Counted from the first letter of the stretch, positions 21,091-34,800 are shown. The stretch: 64,000 nt of DNA from Ypsolopha sequella (GCA_934047225.1 OW203989.1:19319977-19383976), one strand, 5' to 3'. The notes: generated from the letters alone by a model not told the origin. Program-made: numbers and translations.

Positions 21091-22359
21091 CCTAAACATG
21101 ATATATGTCGAACCCATATCGTATATTACGCCGTATTACAAGTAGGCGCGCCGGATTGTAAAACGTCGCTGTTTTGTGATGCAGCTATCTCACGTTCAGC
21201 TGCATTTCAATTCGGCTAGAATAAAGTACGCCGCATTTTATGAGCACATCGCGTTCGTCAAAGCGGCTTAGTAACAGGGCGCCCACATACATACAAACGG
21301 GCGCAACGGTTTCGTAAAACAGCGTCAAATTAAACGCTCGATCGTATATTTTGTTAAAAACTAGGGACGTTGCCTCGCTTTTATCTAATATTTTTTAACC
21401 CTTTGAAACTAGTGGGGTCTTGAATTTTTTGAGCGATGTTGTTATTAATAAAATCAACACAAGAAGTATAAATGATCAAAACATACATTCTACAATTTTT
21501 TTATTTAGTTTTCTATTTCTTTACAGGTCTGCTGTTAGTCCACGTAATTCGATTACTTTAGCAAAGTTTAACTTCATTGGTGCTTTTTCCACACTATTTG
21601 TACGAAATCCTTGAAAATGGCAAAAATGTATGCAAAAACATAGTTATTTCAAACATAAAATATAGTTTTAATAATGAAGAGTATCTTTTGCAATAGTAAA
21701 ATATTGCGATCATTTCAGTTCTTTTCATTACTATGGCGCAAGTGTAGTAATAGCATTGACATTTGTCAAATCGAAAAAAAAATAACTGTTTACTTGGTAG
21801 TAATCAACATTAACAAGGCTCATTGACTTGTTTAGTTATTGACCGACTCAAGATTTAGGACAAGTAAAGGCCACAAAAATGTCGTTCAAATTCCAAAAAT
21901 AACTGTTGCTTGTTGCTTGCTTGTTACAAGCACCAAAATTTTAGGTGACGTGCTAAACCGAAATCTTCTTTTGTACGTCAATAATATGCGTCATTATCGC
22001 TTCTTTTCAATACTTTTCGCTTTTCTTTCTTAGAAATATTGTCATCATCCCTATTTATATTCTGTAGATTTGATTAAGCTTTTTATTTTTGGGTAATTTC
22101 CAAAGTTGTGAAGCTAAATTTTTTCAATATGATCCGTAAAACACATGTTTTTATTTTGTAGCACGTATACATTTTTAAATATATAAGGTACGGAATCCTC
22201 AACACGCCAACCCAAGTCACCCTTGACCAGGTTTTTATGACACCTAATTTTGTATTCTGTTTATAAAGTAATGCAGATTTTAAGAATAATGATCGATTCT
22301 TAAAGTTAGTTACTAATATTTTGTAGAACGTGTTTTGTGTGAATTATTTAGGTAAAAAA

Positions 22360-22655
22360 GCAGTGGTGGCGCAGCCGGTTGGACCGGATTCTCAATCAAA
22401 AGACCCGGGTTCAAATCCTCCCAGTCATGTACCGATGAGATTATTCGAATTTTTGAGCAAAGTGTTTGTGTGCTTACCAATTGCTAACCTGCATATGAGG
22501 TAAACCTGCATGCCCTAAGCCGATTGTATTTGTCCCCAAAGTCCGGCGATAAGGCTCGCCTTCTATCCGTTGGGAGGTTAAAATCGTTATTGAAAAGTGG
22601 TTATGATCCGGTCGACGGCGCACTCACTACTCGCAGTATATATCTAAATAAACTA
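22360..22655 (+). mobile_element. tRNA-derived SINE
   Basis: tRNA-like head with A-box region TGGCGCAGCCGGTTGGACC and B box GGTTCAAATCC (about 22409), no acceptor-stem closure, then a SINE body (AACCTGCATGCCCTAAGCC). Confidence 0.65.
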
Positions 22656-22979
22656 ATAAGAAACCGGCTAAGTACGAGTCAGACTCGCGTACCTAGGATT
22701 CCGTATAGTGGATGATAAATTTAATTTTGTAATTTTTTTTCTTTTATTTCTAAACTGCTTTATTTTTCCTGTAATCTTTATGAAAACACATATCGTGATT
22801 TTTTTCATATTTTTCGGTCCACCAATTTTGGAAATAACACCAATGGGGACATACATTTTTTATGGTTTTTCAAGAATTTCTCGAAATAGATGCAATTAAA
22901 TATAGCCAAACTATATATTTTTACAATAAGATCTACAACAATACCTACAATTTGATACTTATATTGCATTTTTAATTAA

Positions 22980-23150
22980 ACAGTGAAAAAAAAGGATAAC
23001 ATTAATGTTACAGAGGAAAGGCTGCAGGTTAGCCAACCATTGTAAATAAATTAAAAAAAAAATAATACTAAGCGCTAGGGCAAAATAATCGACTTTCTGT
23101 TCGGTTTTGATGCACAAAAAGTGGGCCTTTACGAGCACTTGCATTGAAAA
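22980..23150. repeat. Dispersed repeat shared with 52292-52470
   Basis: AGGAAAGGCTGCAGGTTAGC, AATCGACTTTCTGTTCGGTT and AAAGTGGGCCTTTACGAGCA occur in both places. In the 52-kb copy the end is followed by its own inverse (CAATGCAAGTGCTCGTGAAG), making a hairpin. Confidence 0.65.
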
Positions 23151-24349
23151 ATTATATAATTAAGTGTTTATATTTTTGTAAAATACAACATACAAAAAAT
23201 AAAAAAGTTTTATACTACATATCAAAAATAACTTAACCTATAGAAGTCATTTTCGGATGACGCTGGAGAGAGGCACATTAAATACTGAGTGTTGCAATCG
23301 TATGGACTGTTTCCTTGTTGTGAAGAGCTAGCCTTTTTTAACAATTACTAATCTGTATACCTGAACCAAATTATTAATTGATTATCACACAAGATACGGC
23401 CAAATCCATAAAATACCCTCATTAACCAAATCTCTTTATAGGAGAAAAACAAAATCGGAAATCATTTTTGGTACAAATTTTTCATACACAGTATTTTATA
23501 GTTATCTAGTTTATTCTTAGTATATTATCACCTAGGGTAGATACATTTGCTCATTATTTTTCTCACGTTCTAAAAATATGTTAAATATATCGCCTGTTAA
23601 CTGTTATCAGACAGCAAAAATGATTAGGTGATGGACCTAACATTTTTATCTTTTGAATATTCTGTGGAGATGCTAGGTAAGCCAGTAGCTGCTGGCTGCC
23701 TTCAGAGTATTGATAAGATTATTATATAATATCAATGTGTATGGATTACTATTCGAGACGTGTTATTGAATAAATGAACAAATAAATTTATCCGTCTGAC
23801 TGAATATAAATTGTAGTTTTTATCGCCTCTTATCATTCGAAAATCTATTTTAAGCAATTTTGTACAAAGCATTTTGCATACACATTCAAAAATAAGTTGT
23901 TATGGAATGAAAGTCGAAAACTGTTGAAAAATTTCTTACTGGGAATCGAACCCGCAAAAATGCGAAGACCCTTAAAATACTGTTTACCTTTAAAGACTGT
24001 TGTTTTATGGCACCACTTGACCGGGTCAATGATAAGAAACAAATGTCATGAAGAAAAATGGGGTTTTAAACTTATAAAACCATTTGAATTCCACAAAATA
24101 CAGGAAAAGAAACTTAAACAGCGAAATTTTCTACTTCAGGACTAACATTTTCAGATATCAATAATCAAAAACCTAGGGTCATTCTTAATGGTATTTCGAA
24201 TAATAGTTTTAAGAACAACTGTACGAGTAGGTAAAATGTATACCTACATAGAAGCTTGTTTATAAAAATGTATTTTACCCATCATTTTATATTGTGCCTT
24301 TTTGTATTTTGTTTGTCAAGACCTTTCATCTGACAACCATTTCAAGAGA

Positions 24350-24545
24350 GACGTAAAAAAAGGTAAGGCTGCCATCTTGGAGCGTCCGCCATATTGAATT
24401 TAGAATAACGTCACGTAATCTGCTTGGCAAACCCTTTCATTTGATACTTATATGTCATGGTGGTTGTAAAGGAAATATAGTCCGCCATTTTGGGGCGTTT
24501 GTCATATTGGATTTAGAATGACGTCACTTAGTTTAAATCATATTC
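24350..24545 (+). repeat. Dispersed repeat with duplicated 'CCGCCAT.TTG' segments
   Basis: Two tandem related blocks, each with GTCCGCCAT.TTG, TAGAATGACGTCAC-like and CTTTCATTTGATACTTATAT. The pattern is common in moth genomes. Not coding. Confidence 0.4.
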
Positions 24546-24619
24546 CCATCCACCACATAGCTTATCGTGCATTGTAAGGTGTAATATGTGTAAAATTTTA
24601 GCTCAATCGATTGGGGAAA

Positions 24620-24775
24620 CTGGGGCGTTAGTTTCTAACTTCAACATCTATAGCTATCTTTTCCCAAAGTACTCGTGATTGGCTAGAAATCATGTGTCAC
24701 GTCATATCTAGCCAATTACTATACCTTTGAAAGTGATAGCGATAGATGTTGAAATAGACGATAAGTAAGGCCCCT
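24620..24775. repeat. Imperfect inverted repeat
   Basis: Arms around CTTCAACATCTAT.GCTATC and GATTGGCTAGA face each other with about 75% identity by eye; probably an old MITE. Confidence 0.45.
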
Positions 24776-25379
24776 GGTTTAAAATTCAGTTACAAGATTA
24801 GACCCAGATATACTAACAAAAACACAGGTGAAGTTAACAAAAACCTTGTACAAAAAAATACACGTCAGCTGTACTTAATCATTCCTTTTGCTCTTATTCC
24901 ATGTCACATACAAAATTACGATTTGAGTCTAATACCCGCACTTCGGGTACAAATACACCTTTTTAAGCTGCGCAGGTTTACCTTAAATTGTAACCGCTAC
25001 GGAAAAGAAATCGACACTTTAAGGACTTGCATATCTACTTCAGTAAATAATGTATTATTTTGATTAAATAGTACATTTTTTGGATTCTTCTTCTAGGGAT
25101 TTGTTAAAACAGAAACGCGATTGGAGAAATTCGGCTCGATAGAAATATTTATTGAAATGAGGTCCTTTTCGACACCAATTCTCCTGGTTTGACAATTTAC
25201 AATGATATATAGACTGCAACTATATTTTATTAGATGGGTTTTAACGGTATCTAGGACCTGGTTAAACGAAATTTTGATAGCAACTTTGGTACATTTTATA
25301 TTAATAAAAAACCAACTTTTTGCGACTTTTCCACGAATCCGTTCCTCTCGCACTGAGGATTTTTTCGCATATGGAGTAA

Positions 25380-25545
25380 CAGGGACGCTAAAACTTTTAC
25401 ATATCGCCTTAATAAGTATGTATACAAATACTATGTTTGCACAACAATTCCAAAAAACTTATTGGTGCATGTTTGACTAGCAGAATTTAAACCCGGGTCG
25501 GAAGGTTGAGATTCGGACTTCCAACGGACTGAGCTATCGCAACTT
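25380..25545 (-). mobile_element. tRNA-derived SINE
   Basis: Minus-strand head GCGATAGCTCAGTCCGTTGG with a degenerate B box CGGGTTTAAATTC, then ATGCACCAATAAGTTTTTTGG as in the 41-kb SINE. Confidence 0.55.
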
Positions 25546-25878
25546 TTGTATGACAAACAAACAAAAATCATGTAATAAAATTATCCAGAGTTTTATTTTT
25601 ACCATATTATTATATATTTCCGTAAAAGTACAAAAAGCTGTCTGTTAAAGATACCAAAGCCAATTAGCAACTTAAACACCAAAAAAAAAGATTAATCCTT
25701 TTGCTTTTTATCCCAGCCAAATTGCGTACTGAAACGTATTATAAAAACACCTAGACTAACTTACCATTCTATAAGACCTACTTATAGTTATATTACATAA
25801 GGTTACAGCTTTTAAACATACATACATACATACATACCCACGCCTGTCTACTGGAGGGGTAGGCACTTAGGCAGAGAC

Positions 25879-26160
25879 TATACAACGTGTAACAGAAAGG
25901 TGTAACCATATTTGAAGAGCTTATTCAGTCAATGGTTTAGAACAACTTTTACTATGGAACAAATCCTGTATATCGAAAAAAAAATTACTCGCTTCATAGA
26001 AAAATGCAATGCCGCTCGGCCGAAATGTATGGAAGGGCAGATTTTTTTTTTTGAGATTTTAGGGTTGACTCCATAGTAAAAGTTGTTCTATACCATTGAC
26101 TGAATGAGCTCTTCAAATATGGTTACACCATGGTTACACCTTTCTGTTACACGTTGTATA
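25879..26160. mobile_element. Foldback MITE (about 80-bp arms)
   Basis: TACAACGTGTAACAGAAAGG at the left returns inverted at the right end, and ATTCAGTCAATGGTTTAGAA also matches across. It ends 25 bp from the first SLC17 exon relic. Confidence 0.75.
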
Positions 26161-26184
26161 CAGATTCCCATTAGTGACGATTAT

Positions 26185-26246
26185 GCTAATAAAGTTGTAG
26201 GTAATTTTACAGCTACGACCACATCATCTGGACATTCATCCGGGTC
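26185..26246 (-). pseudogene. Second, shorter copy of the same SLC17 exon-2 relic
   Basis: About 60 bp nearly identical to 26381-26444, translating HDPDECPDDVVVAVKLP on the minus strand. It breaks off at the GGGTC in a dispersed repeat (26247-26370). The two relics therefore look like a local tandem duplication of already decayed exon sequence plus that repeat. Confidence 0.65.
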
Positions 26247-26370
26247 ATGGATCCTGACACACCTCTTTCGTCTCTTCGACATCTATATCAACCTAGTTAT
26301 ACAAGCTCTTCTAATTCGGGTACTTTGATATTGTCCAGCTTCAATATGTCACCAACTTGGTCAGCATATT
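26247..26370. repeat. Dispersed repeat next to the SLC17 relics
   Basis: ATCCTGACACACCTCTTTCG ... CAAGCTCTTCTAATTCGGGTA ... CCAACTTGGTCAGCATAT. Relatives at 7830-7960 and 33050-33170. The minus strand has a faint protein-like pattern, so it may be an old transposon coding fragment. Confidence 0.5.
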
Positions 26371-26380
26371 AAAAACATGT

Positions 26381-26490
26381 GCTACTAAACTTGTAGGTGA
26401 GTTTACAGCTACGACCACATCATCTGGACATGCATCCGGGTCGACATGCGATCCTTCGACGTAAGTGCGGTTGACCATCTGTGTGATGAT
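26381..26490 (-). pseudogene. Relic of a third SLC17 exon 2
   Basis: Minus-strand translation from about 26487 reads ITQMVNRTYVEGSHVDPDAC then PDD, which lines up with the TM1 end and loop of gene A exon 2 (ITQMVNHTKAAGHHEDPDAC) and gene B exon 2. TM1 itself, the acceptor and a clear donor are missing, so it cannot be a working exon. It lies between the stop of gene B and the start exon of gene A, where a third tandem copy would be expected. Confidence 0.75.
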
Positions 26491-28652
26491 CTTTAAAAAT
26501 AAGTTAAAGTGTTGGCTTATCCAGCGGGCTTTTTACAATATTGACGAATTCCTGGGCTATTCTAAACTTATTCATAGTTAGTTTTATCTTTATTTTTAAT
26601 ATTTTACATGACATTATAGTTATTGCAAATTTTTGAATTTATTGATTATATAATTAATTTAAAATTAATTCAATTACTTGATGTATTGTTGTATTGTATA
26701 AGTTTTTATGTTTAATCATATCAACTTTTGTATTTTAATAAGGGAAATTGTTTGTAATATATCGTTATCAATTAATTGAATCTGAATCTGAATCTGATAA
26801 CCAAGTTCAGGCACAAGCCCATATCTAGAGCTAACAAATGCATAAGAGACCTTTATAGGAGACCTAGGACAACATTATGTTTGAGGGATCAAGCAGCCCA
26901 AAATATTACTTTATTTTCCCAAGTAATTTTCACTAAAAAAAAGAAAAAAGTAGAATGTTACATCGAGCAGAAAGTGAATTTTTAATTGTATCGAGTGTGA
27001 GCTTGGAGTCTGAGCTTAACGAGGGCTCCAAAAACACGAATCCAATTAAATATCACTTTCGCAAGTATCATAATCTGCTTTTTTTTCAACTACTGAATTA
27101 AGAACTGAAATAAATTAAACAATTGTTTATTTTGAACAATTAAGCAAAACCCATTTGAGCAATTTTGCTATGACAAAAATAGCGCTGATTGGCTGGTTCA
27201 TATCTAGTTGGTCATACTCGTAGCCCTTGGCTTGCTGTCGCCATGCTGATTGGATGATTCAAAACCAGTTATCCATGACCGGTCACCTGGGATTTGCAGT
27301 TTTAGTACCAAAATAGTACACTGCAAAAGCAGTCCAATGATGGATTTTCATACATACTTTACTGCACTGTCTTGCTCTGGAGCAGTAAAAAGCCACTTTT
27401 TACACTCTTTTTAAGCTAACAATGACGAAATTATGGCGTATGTAGTTTGAAGAAAAGATAATTTAATTTTTATAAACATTTTTTAATTGGCAACTATACT
27501 ATGATTTAACAATAACTTAATATCACAATCACTGAATTAGGTCAAATGTACACTTTAAAGTAGTGTACAACTCAACAATAATAAATTAAAGTAAGTAGCA
27601 AGGTTAACTTAATAGGTACGAGTAGTTATGACACAGAAAGTGTACTTCGGAATTACTCGCAGGTAACAATAACGCAGCTGTTTTATCACCCATCAACAAT
27701 ACTATCTAGCTGGTTAATAGCACTATTAGCATGTTAAAAATTATAATTTACAACTGAATGAAACATGATAAGATATCAAGTATAGTTCTATTCTATGTAA
27801 GTACGGACGCTAGCATGACAGGATACCTCATCAAAGCCGTTAAAATCGTTTACAAATAGGAATCTGGAACTGCTGGCGACATATCTGTGTAAGTCAGTAA
27901 ATTGTTCCCTAAAAACCATAAGACAGTTTCTCCTTGGGCGAATGAGTTCATGTTACATACGATTTGAAGCGAGGTCCGATGCGTTGCCGTACTACACGGT
28001 TTGCGTACCATGCCATGGGTAGAATTGTATGTTTTTCTAAAATTAATTAAATTTCCTAACAAACCGCGTCTCGGACAGTGGAGAATACATCCAGCTATAC
28101 ACATTGGACTATTTACCTATATTATATCCTTCAATATATTGAAGGGACTAATATATCCTATAGGAATTAATGTAGTACTGCAAGTTTATAGCTTGATGTG
28201 ATCTCCACTGTACATTATTCATGTTAAACACGCAGCAACGTGCCTAATACCAAAGATTTCAAAAGTTTAGATGAGCCCTGGCACCTAAAATCGATTGCAT
28301 TGTTTTTGAATATGTTTTGAATGTGAAATGTCACACTTTTGGCTTTATTCATATTTCTTGAAATGTTAGTGCACTTTAAAAATGCACAAGACGGCATATT
28401 GAGACCCTTTTCTCGTAAAAATTCATTAAGGCGTCCAATTATCACTGTGTTCAGATGAGCACTGATTCCAAACGTGTGAACGTCACCCATTTAAAGGTGA
28501 AAACATTTTGGTGCTGTCATACTACGGTAAGGGCTTATCTTTACTTTTGAAATCTTTGCCTAATACGAGGTTATCAATTTGAAGATGTTGAGGTAATAAA
28601 GTTACATGACTTTCACCTTACTGTCATAACAGTTTTCTCGTCAATATACAGT

Positions 28653-28658
28653 TTTATT
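28653..28658 (-). promoter_or_regulatory. Possible poly(A) signal of gene B
   Basis: AATAAA follows the TGA stop directly on the minus strand. It would give a very short 3'UTR, and other AATAAA-like strings occur nearby in this AT-rich DNA. Confidence 0.35.
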
Positions 28659-28877
28659 TCAAGTTGCTATACTTTCGGCTTTCTTCTTTTGATGCATCTC
28701 GGTGTCCCTATCAACCTTCCGTAGTGGACCATGTTTCCAGCTCTCAGGATAGCCATATTGTCCGACATCATCCCACCACTGCTGCTTGCCATCAGCCCAG
28801 ATGATGTAAACCACGTTAGTGCCTACTAAGACAGCGAAGCAAACCCAAAAGGCCACACGCCATTGACCTAGTGTCGA
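28659..28877 (-). CDS. Gene B exon 9 (TM12, C-terminal tail, stop)
   Basis: Acceptor ATTTTCAG precedes 28877. It encodes STLGQWRVAFWVCFAVLVGT, NVVYIIWADGKQQWWDD and a hydrophilic tail ending AESIAT before TGA. The intron separating it from exon 8 is 4.6 kb. Confidence 0.9.
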   Translation of the reverse strand, partial: STLGQWRVAFWVCFAVLVGTNVVYIIWADGKQQWWDDVGQYGYPESWKHGPLRKVDRDTEMHQKKKAESIAT

Positions 28878-31800
28878 CTGAAAATAAAACAAAGGCAAAT
28901 AAGTCATTTTTATTCATGCAGGGTATGAATAATTCATGCAGGGTAAAATTAAAATAAATTTTCATACTCGACTACTTTCTAAGAAAAATAAGCAAATGAA
29001 AATCAAACAAACATACTAAAGTTTACAGCAGGTACAGAGGGCCTACACCGAAGTGACAAAATTCGATCGAATATCGTTCGGTCGTATAACCATCTCTATC
29101 ACACTCTCTATGCGTGCGTCAGAGGGATGTATGCTCGAACGATAAACGTTCAACCGAATCTTTTTGGTAGTGCCGGGCCAGAGGGGCTATTTCGGAGAAA
29201 CAGTCGAAGCGAGACTTCTTCTCTAGCTAAAAATGTATCGAGTTCGACAGATAAAACAGGTTTTTACGGTCAAAAAGGCTAATTCGACGGACTCTGAATT
29301 GCACCCCAGGTCGCAGCATGATTTTTGACCGCTCGGGAAAAGTGGTGGGGGACTAGCGCATGTGTTCATTTGCGAAAAAAATTACTAAGTGCGGTAGCGC
29401 AGTCAAGGTCAGACGTCAAAAACCGTGCCGCTACCCGTATTTAAAATAGGGAAATAGATTTTCGAAGTGGACTGAGTCTGCTTTTGAAGACGTTCGTTAC
29501 TTACGGAACCAACGAATCCCAAGCACATTTTTTTCAAAGTTACTATGTTATTTAAATTATTTGTGAAAATCATGAATTTGAAGTTCATATTTTAATCTTG
29601 TTAACAGAGGATGGCCCGTTTAGAGACGCCCAATTTTTTGAATAATTTACGTTGTGACAGTCATACAAAGGACTTTCCATAGAGGACAAAAAAATCATAA
29701 CTTCTAAACTATACATTTTTGCTGAAACAATTTAATGTGTCTTTGATATGGCAAGTCATAAATTAATATGAAAAAAAAAATTTGGACATCTGTTAAGGCG
29801 ATTACCGTCGCCAAGTTAGCAGCTCGATGTTTGTCCGTATGAATATCGACGGAAACGATATTGAAATAACGTTCAAATCAGTGCACAGTGCGTAGTGGCT
29901 GTTACGACGCTCGCTGCGTCCTTGAAAGGGCAAAATAGAAGAAAATAATACTTTTCACATGGGCGTCATTGTTCGATTGAATAATTCTATGTCATATTTA
30001 TAGCTATCAAGTTTTTCTATTTATCAAAGCATAAATTAATTAAATCACCTTAGCCGCTTAGGAGCAGTAGGAAATTCAAGCCAAAAAACACCATTCAGTT
30101 GAAACAATTTTTCATATAGAAGTTTTGGTGGTACGAAAAATAAAAATGTTGCATATGTTGTCCTAGATTTGATAATCCATAATACATTTTTTCAATATTT
30201 TTGGTTTGGCCATAAAAGAGGAGTAGGCTTTAGAAAGTACCCATTTGGCGATATTAAGGGCCTTAACAGGCGATACTCTATAAACAAACATCCTTGTGAT
30301 CCTTGCACGCACGTGTCGCCGTCCGCCTTACAAACCGTCCAAGGGTTTCAAAATCTAATATTTTATTCCGCAATTTCATGCGAAAAAGTTGTTTATTCCA
30401 TGTAATTTTGTTTAAGTTCGTAAGAGCATGGACGATTGTTCGTCTATGGTATAAGTGAAAAATATAGGTACCTATATGGTTGGTATAAGTAAAGACATGA
30501 TCTATAAGAGCAGTATGGAATGAATTTAGCAGCTTCTCTACTGTGAATTTGGAAAGTCGATATTATATTTTTTAATTTGCATAAATATATTTTCTTTAAG
30601 AATGCTTCATATAATGTTCCATATCGACTGATTACTTATACCTGCACCCGTATGTAGCATAGTGTTTCATACGCGCGACGCGACTAAGTTGAATTATAAG
30701 GGCGAGGAGCGTAACATACTCGCAAAAACATCGTGTTATGCTCCTCGCACTTGTTAATTAACTAAGTTGCGTCGCGCTTAGGGTTACCATATAACAGGCA
30801 TTTGCCGCATTTGATATGTATTTTCAGACTTAGACAGGTGTGCGGCCGGCATTGATCTGAGACAGGCATTTTTAAAATTCGCATTTTTCAGTAAAGGCCT
30901 GGTCCATGGGACACAACAATCCTATTGAGTGATTTTGAACTTACCTTTGTACCTAACTATCTACTGTGTTGATTTGGTAAATAAAATTTAATTAAATTGA
31001 GGTTCTTTTTTTCATTACTGCATTTTACCTAATGCCAGTCTAGGCATTTTTCTGAAAAATCAGGCATTTTAGGCATATTAGACAGGCATCCCTCCATTTT
31101 GAAATGGTTACCCTAGTCGCCTATAGTCTGTAAAATATAGCTTGAGCCCTGTGACAGCTGTCAGCGCTATGCATGTTTGAGCATGAGAAAGAGAGTTAGA
31201 AATACAAATTGTATAGCACTGTCCTGCTGTCACAAGGCTCAAGCTATATTTTACAGACTATAGGGGTGCTAGGATATTATAGGGAGTGGATAGTGTCTCG
31301 TGAAAAAACAAAACAATATTGTTAAATCAATAAGCAAGTGATCTCCTTCGAAGGAGAACTTCAGTTGGTTTCTAGTTAAAGTAGTTGGTAAGACCTCAAA
31401 GTTTTAATCAGTTGGCAAAGTTTTCAATAGTATACTGCTGGAATTAACTTGCCCCTTCGTGGCTTAAGTTAGCTGCCATAAGATTAGACCTCAAAGAGAT
31501 TGTACTGACGAAGGAACTCGCCGTTATCCGATTTGAGGAACAAAGGAAACTAATATAGAATTCTGTTTGAGTTGCTTGACTTGAAGCTTGACGCTTACTT
31601 TGTATTGTACATCTTTCTTGAATATATGGATACGTTTCCAAAAAGGGCATGTAGAGACTTGAGAGTCCAGAGATTTCCAGACATTAACTAAAAAGACGTA
31701 TAAAATGAGAAATTATGTACGTAAATAATAATTTTGTTAGATTGATATTTTGTCTGTATTCTCCTAGATTCGTCTTTGTAACGTTTTTGGTGTTTTTTTA

Positions 31801-34800
31801 AGTGCTGTGTTACAATTGTATATAACGTCTTTCAATTTAAATAGAAAGTAATTTAAGAGGTGATTCAGTATCGCTAATACATCACATTCCACTGCAAAGT
31901 ACTTTTTTTTGCGCGAATTTTTTCTTCACTTGTCCATACAAACTGAGTCAGCTGATCGGACCACTTTGTACTGAGAAGTGAAAAAAAAGTTCGCGCAAAA
32001 AAAAGTGCTTTGCAGTGGAATGTGATGTATTAACGATACTGAATCACCTCCTTAATTACTTTCAATTTAAATTGAAAGACCTTATATAATAATGATTTAA
32101 CCTCTAATGATTTTTTATAGCCGAATCTAAGTGAAGCACAAGCAAACGGCCCATGGTATCAGATTTTGTACATTTTAGCGCATCAAAAAATATTTTTTCT
32201 GTCGACACTGGATTTCAAGTCAGCTGTTTGTTATCTGTCATAATCAGTGAATTTTTATTGTGTCACCAAGGATAGACACAATTTATTATAGGATATTTTG
32301 ATTGAAAAAGAATTGTAATTGTGTTATTATTTTTCTGAAGCAGCCATGGCGTAGATTTTTTTTTTTTTGTTGCTGTTTAGCTCGTGTTTTTTGTTGGGGT
32401 ATCGCGGGTGATACGTTAGGACTCAAGCATATTTTTTTCTAACTTTCTATGAAACTTTTTTGTTTTTCTTGAAGAATCGCATACCTAAATTTACAAGAGA
32501 CCATCAAATGTCGAAACAAATAGGTTCTTACGATCAAGTGGTGAGAAACGATGGTACTATAACCATTATTCAAAACTAATTGACTGCAAGGTCAAATAAA
32601 GAAATAATCCTTGGAATCTGAGTTATTTAGTTGTGGTTGAGTCCTGAGGTATCATACTTGATACCTGTAATATTTCCCGGAGTTTTCTACGGAAATTCGC
32701 ATTAATATCTTAAGAAATACACTCTCAGGACTGAAGAGGTTAAATTTAATTGTACTGGGTACTGTAATGGGTACATGGGGTCCGGAGGCGCGTCAACTTG
32801 ACGTCTCTGTAAAGCAGGTAGATACCAGCGCTGACCGGCGGGCTGGCTCTTATCTGGGCCAGTGTATAGCGTTTGCCATACAGAGAGGTAACGTGGCAAG
32901 TATTTTGGCACTCTCCCGCAGGGCAGTGATCTATATGAAATTTTATTTGTATGATTATTGTATATTTTTTTTCTTTTCTTTGTTTTTTCTTAGGGTTAAT
33001 TTTTTATGTTATTTTAAGTTGTTTATATTAAAATCAGAATTGAAATAAATTTGCTACGATACTGACACATCTAATTCGTCTCTTCCACATCAAACAATAG
33101 TCGTGCAAGCTCTTCTATTCCGAATGGTATTGGCTTGGCCCTTCTACAGTGTCTCCAATTTAGTCTGCAAATATTTAACTTACCTAACTCACTATGACAG
33201 GGAGATGTATGATCAATCTAGTGATTTATCTCTCCATGAACAACAGCACTTTTGTTTGAATGATCGCGTCATCTCCTGGGAAATTAGGCTTACCGTACTC
33301 AAATAGCAACAAGTCTGTAAAGTGGTCGTTGTATGTAATTTATGGTTTGACTCAATTTATTTTTTATTTATTCTTTATCTGCATACATAGTCCAATCAAC
33401 TCAGCCATTTAGTAAAGTAGCAGACAGATATATACTGAAGCTTTCGTATCGCTACATAGGATTTTATTTCTTGGTAGAACCCTAAAAACACTTACATCCG
33501 GTGTTAGAAGTCCGATGAGATATGGCGTAATGATACCGGATATGGTTGACGTTCCGTTTATCATAGCGGTCAGCGAGCCCGCGTAGTTAGGTGCCAAATC
33601 CAGGGCGTTTACCTGAAAATTTAAGTTTTGTTTTATTTATTGGGTATAAAATATAAAGTTTCCGCAGATATATTTTTTTTATGTAAATGCATGGAATAAA
33701 AAAACACAGTAGTACACTGTAAGTAAGTTACTTAAGGTATTAATACATACATGAAGCTATGTAAACTCACAGTTCACAAATATAAAACAAAAATGACATA
33801 AAACCTGCTATTTTGAGTTTAATAACCAATTTTAGTGGCAACTAAAGCTCAGACACAGGTTATTTGTTTAGAGCTACTGAAATCCAATTTTGAGTTTGAT
33901 AAATATATAATATACCTCTATCAGCTTTTTATTTAGAATTACACAATATAACTTTAAATATATACAATTAATAAAAGAAAATTTAAAACTTGAAATATAT
34001 TTCGGCCCTTAGTCATCAGTCAAGTAATTTTCTTTTATTTATTGGATATATTTAAAGTTATATGGTGTAATTCTACATTTTAAGTTTGTTTATTTTAGAG
34101 AAAAAAAGCTCTTGAAAATTCAAAAATTTCACGTAGTAGAAAAAATATACATATGTTTTCAAGATGAAGTCGATATATCTACTCACAAGTACCTCGCAAC
34201 CATAATCTTATGTATTATTTCTGTCTATAACGCTCCCGTCATATGCTCACTCCACCAGACAGATCCAATAAATATGAAACTCCATTACCTTCATACCGCT
34301 ATAAAACCCTCCCATCAGAGCCATGGATGCTATGAAATATGCAACGGCGGCGAACCGATCGCAACCCGAGTAGGAGGCCAATATGATACAGATGGCTGGT
34401 CCAGTCGCGGCTGAAATGACATATAAAATATAACCTTTCATATTTGAAAAGAATTACCTGCAAGGGGAACATGATATTACCTATTTATACGTTAAGGATT
34501 ACAAAGTAAGGCAGTGGGCTTTAAGGCGTATGACCACGCTAAATAAGCAACTCGACGTGTGTCGGTACAAATATCAACGGAAACGACATTGAAATAATGT
34601 TCATTTCAGCGTGCCTTGAAAAGTGGCTGTTACGACAACCACTGCGTCTCCGGCTAGCGCAAAACAGGAGAAAATAATACTTTTCACATGGACTCCATGA
34701 ACGGTAAAAAAATTTTGAACTAAAAATTTTTATGTCTAAAAATTTCCTATAATTTGGCGAAATAATAATTAAACTCGCTTTAGGCGTTTGGAAGGAGTAA

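Larger units (their letters stand above)
18657..28658. other. Spacer between gene A start and gene B end
   Basis: 10 kb, without an intact gene. It holds the SINEs, MITE and SLC17 relics listed separately. The promoter of gene A should lie here. A TATAAAATA on the minus strand at about 19775, beside a GC-rich patch (CGCCGGCCGGCTGGCCG, 19499-19515), is one candidate, unproven. 26491-28658 shows nothing recognisable. Confidence 0.5.
28878..33495. other. Gene B intron 8
   Basis: Filled with listed MITEs, the 460-bp element and the 32.8-kb retrotransposon fragment. 29170-29420 also resembles 45410-45560 (GGGCTATT.CGGAGAAACAGT). Confidence 0.6.

Noticed and set aside
23900..24050. tRNA-like B box (GGTTCGATTCC on minus)
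   Set aside because: No convincing A box at the right spacing; not enough to call a SINE.
25093..25353. 86-codon minus frame beside a SINE
   Set aside because: Continues out of SINE-like sequence with no conserved motif; likely chance.
27850..28104. 84-codon minus frame near the end of gene B
   Set aside because: No recognisable domain, does not match any SLC17 exon, and AT-rich flanks lack splice logic.
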